Below, piece after piece: positions 8,787 to 14,993 of a DNA stretch of 24,783 nt. Both the position numbers and the translations under genes were made by a program. The notes under the pieces are model-generated. The model searched no databases. It had not been told where the DNA came from and was given only the letters and a program-made list of their open reading frames with translations. The stretch is taken from the NCBI GenBank assembly GCA_016939345.1, contig JAFGHG010000019.1, forward strand, positions 1 through 24,783, given 5' to 3'. This stretch comes from Candidatus Omnitrophota bacterium. Its GTDB lineage: Bacteria > Omnitrophota > Gorgyraeia > Duberdicusellales > 4484-171. The number at the start of each line of letters is the position of its first letter. Within the stretch, counting starts at the first letter, position 1.

Positions 8787-9014
8787 ATGATGAAAGAAAA
8801 ATTAAGAATGCTGTTATATATATGCATGCTTTTATCCTTGGCTTTTGTCCTCTATGCCAAGGAAGAAAAATCTTATACAATTTCTGTAACCATACCCAAA
8901 ATAGATTTAAAGATTCAGACCAAAGAGGAAAGCAGCCTTAAAGCAAACCCAGCCGAAGAAAAACCCAGCCAGAAGCAGAACCGGCTGATTACCACAATTT
9001 ATCAAAAACCTTAA
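8787..9014 (+). CDS. Small secreted protein of unknown function
   Basis: This 75-residue protein is the only plus-strand gene in the window. Residues 1-24 form a signal peptide with a hydrophobic core (LLYICMLLSLAFVLYA). The mature 51 residues start with a beta-strand-like YTISVTIP at 30-37, then a charged, proline- and glutamine-containing linker, and end with RLITTIYQKP. The first and last segments resemble the first and last strands of the secreted protein at 9110-9712. No Shine-Dalgarno sequence precedes either of the two tandem ATGs. A weak TATGTT at 8768-8773 may be a -10 element with a very short leader. It is divergent from the Ig-like gene and ends at a bidirectional terminator. I do not recognise the family; the signal peptide and the terminator support a real gene. 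Confidence 0.6.
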   Translation: MMKEKLRMLLYICMLLSLAFVLYAKEEKSYTISVTIPKIDLKIQTKEESSLKANPAEEKPSQKQNRLITTIYQKP

Positions 9015-9036
9015 TTAAAAGGCATATAAAAGCAAA

Positions 9037-9066
9037 AGAGCGTCCCCCATTAAAAAGAAACGCTCT
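9037..9066. terminator. Bidirectional intrinsic terminator between convergent genes
   Basis: AGAGCGT (9037-9043) and ACGCTCT (9060-9066) make a perfect 7-bp stem with a 16-base loop. On the plus strand it is followed by CTTACCTTTTT, on the minus strand by TTTGCTTTTAT. It sits between the two convergent stop codons at 9014 and 9110, so it can end both transcripts. Confidence 0.7.
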
Positions 9067-9109
9067 CTTACCTTTTTCGCCCTCTAGAATACTAGTTATT
9101 AAAACTAGC

Positions 9110-9712
9110 TTATAAAGTCTCGTAAAGAGTCAAAGTTACACGGCCCTGGTAATTTCCTGCTGCTTTACTGATGCCGATAGGCTGGGCTCCTGGTGCATCA
9201 TTATCAACATCTCCGGTTGCTATACCATAATAGATCCTCAACCAGCCTCCATCAAGCTGAGCCTTATTATAGGATTTCCCATCACTGTTTGCATAGGTAA
9301 CTTTATCCAAAGCCTGGTCATTGATAGAGCTGAGCTGCTTAACAAAACTTACGTTGATATTATTATTTAGATTCTCTGCAGCATTGGTAGTATGGACTAA
9401 TGAGCTTCGTGTGTGCTGAATAGACCAGTTAGGCAGATTTGCGGTTACCCCGACATCTACGGCATAAATGTAGTTAGATAGAAAAATATTATAAGTATTA
9501 TCATATACAAGTTCGCCGAAATCAACACTCGTTCTTGTTGTCCAGGTGTTGCCCTGGATCCTGTTGATGCTTACGTTAAATCCATTCTGCTGGGGAATCC
9601 TGGCTTTAACATCATACTGCTCCTGATGATTTACTGTCTGCCCATATGACATTGAGGCAAAAACCATCAAAAGAAGCACTGCCATGGTCCCTTTTAATGT
9701 GATCTGACCCAT
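9110..9712 (-). CDS. Secreted beta-rich protein, pilin/coat-like, function unknown
   Basis: The ATG at 9712 gives 200 residues. It follows a near-perfect AAAGGAGGT placed six bases upstream, whereas an earlier in-frame ATG at 9787 lies between the predicted promoter's -35 and -10 elements. Residues 1-24 are a signal peptide ending SMSYG. The mature protein is rich in Asn, Thr, Val and aromatics and has no cysteine. It looks like one beta-sandwich: a first strand YDVKARIP at 33-40, a VDFGELVYDN turn region, and a last strand RVTLTLYETL. This layout recalls SCPU-type coat/pilus subunits or WxL-type surface proteins, but no diagnostic motif settles it. A strong promoter, a consensus ribosome binding site and a dedicated terminator suggest high expression. 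It may be a substrate or partner of the neighbouring Ig-like protein and secretin. Confidence 0.75.
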   Translation of the reverse strand: MGQITLKGTMAVLLLMVFASMSYGQTVNHQEQYDVKARIPQQNGFNVSINRIQGNTWTTRTSVDFGELVYDNTYNIFLSNYIYAVDVGVTANLPNWSIQHTRSSLVHTTNAAENLNNNINVSFVKQLSSINDQALDKVTYANSDGKSYNKAQLDGGWLRIYYGIATGDVDNDAPGAQPIGISKAAGNYQGRVTLTLYETL

Positions 9713-9751
9713 ACCGTGACCTCCTTTCTTACATGGCCCAAAATAATCTAT

Positions 9752-9765
9752 TGTAAACGCTTTCA
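9752..9765 (-). promoter_or_regulatory. LacI/CcpA-type operator-like palindrome
   Basis: TGAAAGCGTTTACA on the minus strand fits the catabolite-responsive element consensus TGWAANCGNTNWCA at every defined position. It lies just downstream of the -10 element, over the predicted start of transcription, which is the classical position for repression. Which LacI-family protein binds it, if any, cannot be told from this window. Confidence 0.5.
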
Positions 9766-9768
9766 GTG

Positions 9769-9797
9769 TATATACCATATTTTTCAATGCATTTCAA
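9769..9797 (-). promoter_or_regulatory. Sigma70-type promoter for the secreted beta-rich protein
   Basis: TTGAAA (9792-9797) and TATATA (9769-9774) are separated by 17 bases on the minus strand. The predicted start near 9762 leaves a leader of about 50 bases before the ATG at 9712. The promoter separates this gene from panB upstream. Confidence 0.6.
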
Positions 9798-9816
9798 GAG
9801 TTTAAAAAAAATATAT

Positions 9817-10611
9817 TTAATAAAAACTTTCCTTGGAAGAAGGAAACCTGGCCTGGGCCACGTCTTTTATGTAATTTTTGACTGCAGATGCAAGTTTTTT
9901 ACTCAGATCATGATAAATCCTAACAAATTTTAGCTTTCTTTCGCTGTAAAGCCCTAAAAAATCGTATAAAACCAGAACCTGGCCATCACAGTATTTTCCG
10001 GCACCAATGCCTATAGTAGGTATTTTTATTTGCCTGCTTATATTTTTTGCCAATAATTCAGGTATTAATTCGATCACAATACTGAAAGCCCCTGATAACT
10101 GAAATATTCTGGCCTGCTCAAGCAATTCCTCTGCCCTTTGTCTGTCCCTGCCCTGGACTTTATATCCTCCCAATAAATGCACTGTTTGTGGTGTCAAACC
10201 AATGTGGCCCATTACTGGAATGCCTTTTTTTGCCAGCACCTTAAGCACCTTATGGCAATCTTTAAACCACTCTATTTTAACTGCATCTGCCCCGCAGTCT
10301 AGGAATTTAGCTGCGTGCTGATAAGCTCTTTTTGGATATTTCTGATAAGCTGCATAAGGCATGTCAGCAACCACCAAAGCCTTTTTAACTGCTTTAGCGA
10401 CTGCCCTGGTATGAGCATACATCTCGCTGATAGGCACGGCTCTGGTCTCTTTTAGGCCTAAAACCACATTAGCCAAAGAGTCTCCGACCAGAATAATATC
10501 TATACCAGCCTGATCTATTATCCTGGCAAATGAATAATCATAACAGGTTAATACTGATATTTTTCTCTTTTTTTTCCTTGCCCTTATTTTTTCTACAGTA
10601 ATCTTCTCCAT
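9817..10611 (-). CDS. panB: 3-methyl-2-oxobutanoate hydroxymethyltransferase (ketopantoate synthase)
   Basis: PanB transfers a hydroxymethyl group from 5,10-methylene-THF to ketoisovalerate, the first committed step to pantothenate and coenzyme A. The 264 residues match the family length. Recognisable blocks in order are LTCYDYSFA near 22, the metal-binding VGDSLANVVLG near 42-52, VVADMPYAAY, AVKIEW, a GHIGLTPQ segment, the catalytic Glu in IVIELIPE, and IPTIGIGAGKYCDGQVLV. The ATG is 11 bases past the apbE stop, with AAGG overlapping that stop, so the two are probably translated from one message. No other pantothenate gene is in the window. A T-rich tail but no hairpin follows the stop. Confidence 0.95.
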   Translation of the reverse strand: MEKITVEKIRARKKKRKISVLTCYDYSFARIIDQAGIDIILVGDSLANVVLGLKETRAVPISEMYAHTRAVAKAVKKALVVADMPYAAYQKYPKRAYQHAAKFLDCGADAVKIEWFKDCHKVLKVLAKKGIPVMGHIGLTPQTVHLLGGYKVQGRDRQRAEELLEQARIFQLSGAFSIVIELIPELLAKNISRQIKIPTIGIGAGKYCDGQVLVLYDFLGLYSERKLKFVRIYHDLSKKLASAVKNYIKDVAQARFPSSKESFY

Positions 10612-10622
10612 CAGTTAAACCT

Positions 10623-11588
10623 TCAATTAAAAACCTGATAATCTGACCGGCCGGTCTCAACAATAAAAGCCTTTAGAGGTGGTTTTTTTCTGGTAAAAAA
10701 ATCCCTTACCTTTGCTATACCCATTACGTAAAAGGCAGTTGCATAGGCATCGGCATAGGCGCATTTATCAGCAATCACGCTCACGCTGACAATACCTTTA
10801 TCTGCAGGCAGACCTGTTCTAGGGTCTATGATATGAGAAAATCTCTTTGAGTCAAGTTCGAAAAACTGCTCATAGTCTCCAGAGGTTGCAATAGCCTGAT
10901 TAAAAAGATCCTGCTCTTTGATTATGTTCTTAGCTGACTCGGGGTCTCTTATGCCGATACGCCATTTTTTATGATTATTATCTCCTAAACAGTAAAGGTC
11001 TCCTCCGGCATTTATGACCGCGCTGCTTATGCCCTTTTCTTTAAGCCGCTTTGCTGCTTTATCTACCATGTAGCCTTTAGCAATACCTCCAAGGTCTATT
11101 TTCATACCCTCTTTATTTATAGTCACATTCGAATCAGCGGAATTGACAGAAATATCTTTTATAGAACAAAATTGTTTCAGGCCCTGTATAGTCTCAGACG
11201 CCGGCAGAGATTTTTTAGAGTTGTCATTGATGATATCCTTCCAGAAATCAAAAAGCCTGCCGCAGCTTGCATCAAAAGCCCCCTCACTTTCGCGGTAAAC
11301 ATCCTGAGCTATTTCTAAAACTTCTATTAACTCTGGGGCAGCTTTAAACCCAAGGCCATGAGATCTGTTTAAACCCGACAGCTGAGAAGAATCATCATAG
11401 GCATTAAATATATTCTCCAGGCGCCTGAATTCATCATAGACAATGCCGGCTGCTTCTTTATCAGGTGATATAATCTCTAAGTAGGTCCCGGCTATAAGAA
11501 AATTGTTTTTATACAGTTTCTGGCCAAAACAGGAGGAAGTCACCAGCAGAGGAAAAATAACAAAAAAAAACAGACCTTTATGCTTCAT
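10623..11588 (-). CDS. apbE: FAD:protein FMN transferase, probable lipoprotein
   Basis: ApbE covalently attaches FMN from FAD to threonine residues of periplasmic or membrane redox subunits. From ATG 11588 the protein has 321 residues and begins with a hydrophobic segment ending LLVTSSC, a plausible lipobox with Cys20, so it is probably anchored on the periplasmic side. Family segments are DASCGRLFDFW, a glycine-rich DLGGIAKGY, VINAGGDLYCLG, IATSGDYEQFF, HIIDPRTGLPA, and the Mg-binding CAYADAYATA. The ATG overlaps the polX stop (TAATG), which suggests termination-reinitiation. An in-frame GTG at 11603 would add five residues and is the alternative start. It implies flavinylated proteins elsewhere in the genome. 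Confidence 0.92.
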   Translation of the reverse strand: MKHKGLFFFVIFPLLVTSSCFGQKLYKNNFLIAGTYLEIISPDKEAAGIVYDEFRRLENIFNAYDDSSQLSGLNRSHGLGFKAAPELIEVLEIAQDVYRESEGAFDASCGRLFDFWKDIINDNSKKSLPASETIQGLKQFCSIKDISVNSADSNVTINKEGMKIDLGGIAKGYMVDKAAKRLKEKGISSAVINAGGDLYCLGDNNHKKWRIGIRDPESAKNIIKEQDLFNQAIATSGDYEQFFELDSKRFSHIIDPRTGLPADKGIVSVSVIADKCAYADAYATAFYVMGIAKVRDFFTRKKPPLKAFIVETGRSDYQVFN

Positions 11589-13309
11589 TATTTTTTTAGC
11601 CACTTTAAAAATTTCTCTACACCCATTGTATTTACTACCTCACTTTTATCAAGCCAGCTTCTTCGGGCAATATTTATCCCGAACTGAATCAAGCTTAAAT
11701 GATCTGTGTTATGGGAATCGGTATTTATCACCAATTTTACTTTATGCTTTCTGGCCAGAGAGGCGTTTATATCGTTAAGGTCTAAACGCTCAGGGTGAGA
11801 ATTTATCTCAAGGGCAACGCTATTATCAGCCGCGGCCCTAAAAACTTCATCCATTTCGATCTCATAAGGCTCTCTAACCCCCCAAAGGCCTCCGGTGGGA
11901 TGAGCAACAATATTAACATACCTGTTTTTGCAGGCAGTGACAATGCGCTTGGTCAATTGCGATTTAGACTGTTTGAAACCGCTGTGGATTGCGGCAATTA
12001 CATAATCCAGATCTTTTAAGATATCATCAGGGTAATCCAAGCTGCCGTCACTTAAGATATCGACCTCACTGCCGCAAAGAAGCTTTATTTTACTAAATGC
12101 ACCATCGACCTTCCTTACTTCTTTGATCTTTTTCTTAAGCTGCTCAATAGACAATCCGCCGGCTATCTTTAAACTCTGGGAATGATCTGCTATGCCTAGG
12201 TATTCATAACCAAACTTTATACCGGCCAGACACAATTCCTGGATGGTATTATCTCCATCGCTATATTTTGAGTGAACATGAAGGTCTCCCTTAATATCCT
12301 TTATTGTTAGAAGTCTGGGCAGATTACGGCTCAAGGCTGCTTCAATCTCCCCTCTGTCTTCACGCAGTTCAGGAGCTATAAAAGGCATTTTAAAATAAGC
12401 AAAAATATCTTCTTCGCTCTTCGATGCCAGAAGTTTTCCCTTTTTGCCTTTTAAGAATAATCCGTATTCATTTATTTTCATATCAGCCTTGCTGGCTAAA
12501 CCGCGTAATCTTATATTAAAAGCTTTTGAGCCGGTAAAATATAAAAGAGCTGCGCCAAAACTTTTTTCATCAACCACCCGCAGGTCGACCGCTATATTAC
12601 TTGCTTTGGCAATGACCGAGCTTTTTGTCCTGCCCTTGGCAGTTACGCGATCAACAAGGTCAAGTTTCACGAACTTTTCCATAACTTTTTCTGGTTCTTT
12701 ACTGCCGGCTAAGATATCTATGTCTTTAATAGTCTCTTTTCTCCGGCGCAGTGAACCGGCCAGCTCCAGTCTCTTTACCTCTTTGAATTTTTTAATCCTG
12801 CTGATAAAACTTTCTGCAATATCTAAAGCTTGGCTTATCAACATTCTTTCATCGCTTTTTTTAAGAAGCTCAATGCCCTTTATGATATTGCTTTCGGTTT
12901 TCTCCTTTATACCTTCTATCTGGCGCAACTGTCCGCTGGCTGCTTTCTGTTTTAACTCTTGCACTGTCTTTATCCCCAGCTTCTCATAAATTTGCCTTAC
13001 GGTTTTTGGACCTAATCCAGGTATGGCCAGCATTTCTAAAAGCCCGGGCGCTAAATCAGATTTTAACTCCTGGTAATAATCGATCCTGCCTGTTTGAAGG
13101 TATTCTTTGATCTTTTGCGAAAGATCCTTGCCTATGCCGGGTATGCTGGTCAAAGCATCTGTATCTGCAAGGCTGCTCAGCTGATCCCCGAGATTTTCAA
13201 TATTCAAGGCTGCCCGCTCATAGGCCCTTATCCTGAAAACATTAGCCCCTTTTAGCTCCAACATCTGGGCTATTTCCCTGAAAATCTGGGCGATCTCCTT
13301 GCTTTTCAT
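11588..13309 (-). CDS. polX: Family X DNA polymerase with PHP exonuclease domain (PolX)
   Basis: This 573-residue protein has the bacterial PolX layout. An 8-kDa-like N-terminus and two helix-hairpin-helix turns (SIPGIG at 55-60, AIPGLG at 95-100) bind DNA. The nucleotidyltransferase palm has GSLRRR at 185-190, the metal aspartates D196 and D198, and the third aspartate D242. FTGSKAFNIRLR follows at 258-269. The PHP phosphoesterase starts at 341 with DLHVHSKYSDG and keeps ADHS, CGSEVDIL, AAIHSG, VAHPTG, and NTDSH near the end, so both activities look intact. The likely role is gap filling in base-excision repair. No Shine-Dalgarno sequence precedes the ATG, which is 24 bases past the queF stop. 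Confidence 0.95.
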   Translation of the reverse strand: MKSKEIAQIFREIAQMLELKGANVFRIRAYERAALNIENLGDQLSSLADTDALTSIPGIGKDLSQKIKEYLQTGRIDYYQELKSDLAPGLLEMLAIPGLGPKTVRQIYEKLGIKTVQELKQKAASGQLRQIEGIKEKTESNIIKGIELLKKSDERMLISQALDIAESFISRIKKFKEVKRLELAGSLRRRKETIKDIDILAGSKEPEKVMEKFVKLDLVDRVTAKGRTKSSVIAKASNIAVDLRVVDEKSFGAALLYFTGSKAFNIRLRGLASKADMKINEYGLFLKGKKGKLLASKSEEDIFAYFKMPFIAPELREDRGEIEAALSRNLPRLLTIKDIKGDLHVHSKYSDGDNTIQELCLAGIKFGYEYLGIADHSQSLKIAGGLSIEQLKKKIKEVRKVDGAFSKIKLLCGSEVDILSDGSLDYPDDILKDLDYVIAAIHSGFKQSKSQLTKRIVTACKNRYVNIVAHPTGGLWGVREPYEIEMDEVFRAAADNSVALEINSHPERLDLNDINASLARKHKVKLVINTDSHNTDHLSLIQFGINIARRSWLDKSEVVNTMGVEKFLKWLKK

Positions 13310-13333
13310 AACAACTAATTGGATTATTAAGAT

Positions 13334-13765
13334 TTAAGCTTTTGCTTTAAAATGGGCGGTGACTCTGTTGTCTACTCCCCCGCGGCTGGTAAACTCGCCG
13401 ATTACAGTCATCTCAAAGGGATTAAGAGCTTTTTTTAAATCTTCAATGATCTTATTGACCACATGTTCATTGTAAATTTTTACATTACGATAAGCATAAA
13501 GATAATACTTTAACGACTTCATCTCTATGAGTTTATAGCGGGGAATATAGCTTATAGCCAAACTGGCAAAATCGGGCAGGCCGGAAAAAGGACAAATACA
13601 GGTAAACTCGTTAGTGGTCAGCTGGACTTCAATTTTTGTCTTGGGGTATTCGTATTTTATTGTCTGCAGTATCGAAGTATCTATATCTTTCGGCAAAAAG
13701 CTTTTGCTGGCAGTTTTTTTTGCTTTTTTCTCTATCGATATGGGTTTTCTGTCTTTATAAATCAT
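13334..13765 (-). CDS. queF: NADPH-dependent 7-cyano-7-deazaguanine reductase
   Basis: QueF reduces preQ0 to preQ1 on the way to queuosine in tRNA. The 143 residues match the short, single-domain form. The signature CPFSGLPDF carries the nucleophile Cys58 and the proton-donor Asp65. The substrate-binding Glu is in YIPRYKLIEMKSLKYYL, with the NADPH-related segment FTSRGGVDNRV at the C-terminus. No other queuosine gene is in the window, and there is no preQ1 riboswitch in the 27-base gap upstream. It probably starts its own transcript from a promoter in the recO end, without a Shine-Dalgarno sequence. Confidence 0.95.
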   Translation of the reverse strand: MIYKDRKPISIEKKAKKTASKSFLPKDIDTSILQTIKYEYPKTKIEVQLTTNEFTCICPFSGLPDFASLAISYIPRYKLIEMKSLKYYLYAYRNVKIYNEHVVNKIIEDLKKALNPFEMTVIGEFTSRGGVDNRVTAHFKAKA

Positions 13766-13778
13766 AATCAGATTGTGT

Positions 13779-13808
13779 ATTATATCAAAATTTCAAGACT
13801 TGGGGCAA
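13779..13808 (-). promoter_or_regulatory. Candidate promoter for queF, predicted short-leader or leaderless
   Basis: A consensus TATAAT (13779-13784, minus strand) lies 13 bases before the queF ATG. TTGCCC (13803-13808), a poorer -35, is 18 bases further upstream, inside the end of recO. Transcription from here would leave about six untranslated bases. Confidence 0.45.
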
Positions 13809-14566
13809 ATTTCTTGGCGGATAAAAATTCTGCTCTTTCTATGCAGGTCATACTTTGCCAGAAGGTCAAATTCTAAGTGATAAGCTATAAATTCTCTCAA
13901 AATATAAAATATCTCTTCCTCGCATTTGTAAGAAATACCGAGCCTCTGGACAATAGGGAAATCTGCCTCCTGTATGTAATAAAGAGACCTGGTAACTTCA
14001 CTGCTCACTCTTCTTACATCTTTTAAAGTCCTCTGGCAGCCCCCGCATACAAAGCCTCCCTTAGAAACACTGAACAAGCTTTCCTGTCTTAAGAGGCCAT
14101 TACATTTGATGCAGTGGTTGAACTCAGGCTTAAACCCGGAAAAAGTTAAAAACTTTATTAAAAAAATATAAAGGACTTTAAGCTCATCTTCCTCTGCCAT
14201 CAGTTTAAGACAGTCCTCGGTCAGCTTGAATATATATTGATTCCTGTCCCAAAGCTGCATTGTCCTGTCTATTATCTCCTGGAATACCGCTGCTACTCTT
14301 GCCTTGGATATGTTATTCCTGATAAAACCGTAATACTCAATAAGGTCAACTCCGCTGATAAGCCAGATCTCGCTCCTTTTAGGGTAGAAAACAAATTCAT
14401 TCTGGCTCAGGATATCGAGGCTTGAACTGAATTCTTTCTTTTTAGTATAGAAACCTTTTAAAATCCCTTTGATCTTGCCGTAATCTTTAGTATAAACAGT
14501 TACCAGCAGGCTGGTCTCGCGAAAATTATGCCTTTTCAATACAAAACCTGAATCCTTGTTAATCAT
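13793..14566 (-). CDS. recO: DNA repair protein RecO
   Basis: RecO loads RecA through the RecFOR route and anneals single strands. The 257 residues follow the family plan: an N-terminal OB fold (about 1-80) with VLKRHNFRETSLLVTVYT, a helical middle, and a zinc site from Cys152 and Cys155 (CIKC) and Cys174 and Cys177 (CGGC). The ATG overlaps the ybeY stop by eight bases and follows AGGATAAGAA, an acceptable ribosome binding site. Its place after ybeY is a common arrangement in bacteria. Confidence 0.92.
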   Translation of the reverse strand: MINKDSGFVLKRHNFRETSLLVTVYTKDYGKIKGILKGFYTKKKEFSSSLDILSQNEFVFYPKRSEIWLISGVDLIEYYGFIRNNISKARVAAVFQEIIDRTMQLWDRNQYIFKLTEDCLKLMAEEDELKVLYIFLIKFLTFSGFKPEFNHCIKCNGLLRQESLFSVSKGGFVCGGCQRTLKDVRRVSSEVTRSLYYIQEADFPIVQRLGISYKCEEEIFYILREFIAYHLEFDLLAKYDLHRKSRIFIRQEICPKS

Positions 14567-14993
14567 TTCTTATCCTGCCTAGTTTAACCAGTATTTCTTT
14601 TTCCTTTCTATGCATTTTCTCCTTATCTTTTTTTGTCTTATCATTGTATCCTAAAAGATGCAGGATGCCGTGGACAAGGTATAAAAAAAGCTCTTCTTGA
14701 AAGGAAAGAGCGTATCTGCCGCAGACAATACAAGCCTGCTCGACTGAGACGATAATCTCACCAAGATAATCAGGATCGGCCTCATCCTTTAAAGAAAAAG
14801 CAATAACATCTGTAGGGATATTTTTTTTGAAATACTTTAAGTTTATTTTCTTTATAAAAGAATTATCGCAAAGAAGAAATGAGGCTTTTTTCGAGGAAAG
14901 ACCAAGGATTTTAAAAACTTTTTTTAATCTCTGAGAAAGCCTATTGAGATGAATTCTCTTTAGCTTTTGTTGGTTTGTTATTTCTATTTTCAT
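14559..14993 (-). CDS. ybeY: Endoribonuclease YbeY, with a variant zinc motif
   Basis: YbeY is a single-strand endoribonuclease acting in 16S rRNA 3' maturation and ribosome quality control. The 144 residues start with the typical MKIEITNQQ and carry FIKKINLKYFKKNIPTDV and SFSLKDE-like family blocks. The zinc motif reads HGILHLLGYND at 108-118. Its first two histidines, 108 and 112, are present, but the usual third histidine (GYDH) is replaced by Asp118. Aspartate can bind zinc, so the enzyme may still work. The first 53 bases overlap the end of the HD membrane protein gene in another frame; no better internal start exists. Confidence 0.92.
   Translation of the reverse strand: MKIEITNQQKLKRIHLNRLSQRLKKVFKILGLSSKKASFLLCDNSFIKKINLKYFKKNIPTDVIAFSLKDEADPDYLGEIIVSVEQACIVCGRYALSFQEELFLYLVHGILHLLGYNDKTKKDKEKMHRKEKEILVKLGRIRND

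Noticed and set aside
9085..9101. Second hairpin (CTAGTT...AACTAG) next to the stop of the secreted protein gene
   Set aside because: The stem is only 6 bp and A/T-rich, with no T-run; the adjacent 7-bp GC-containing terminator explains the region better.
9713..9787. Longer N-terminus of the secreted beta-rich protein starting at 9787
   Set aside because: The extra 25 residues would bury the signal peptide and cross the predicted promoter, while a near-perfect ribosome binding site precedes the ATG at 9712.
12444..12989. Long plus-strand open frame of 181 codons
   Set aside because: It lies wholly opposite the well-conserved polX gene and its translation (Ser/Leu-rich, no motif) is what the complement of polX codons gives.
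13766..13792. Possible preQ1 riboswitch before queF
   Set aside because: The gap is 27 bases of A/T-rich sequence without the C-rich loop and A-rich tail such a riboswitch needs.
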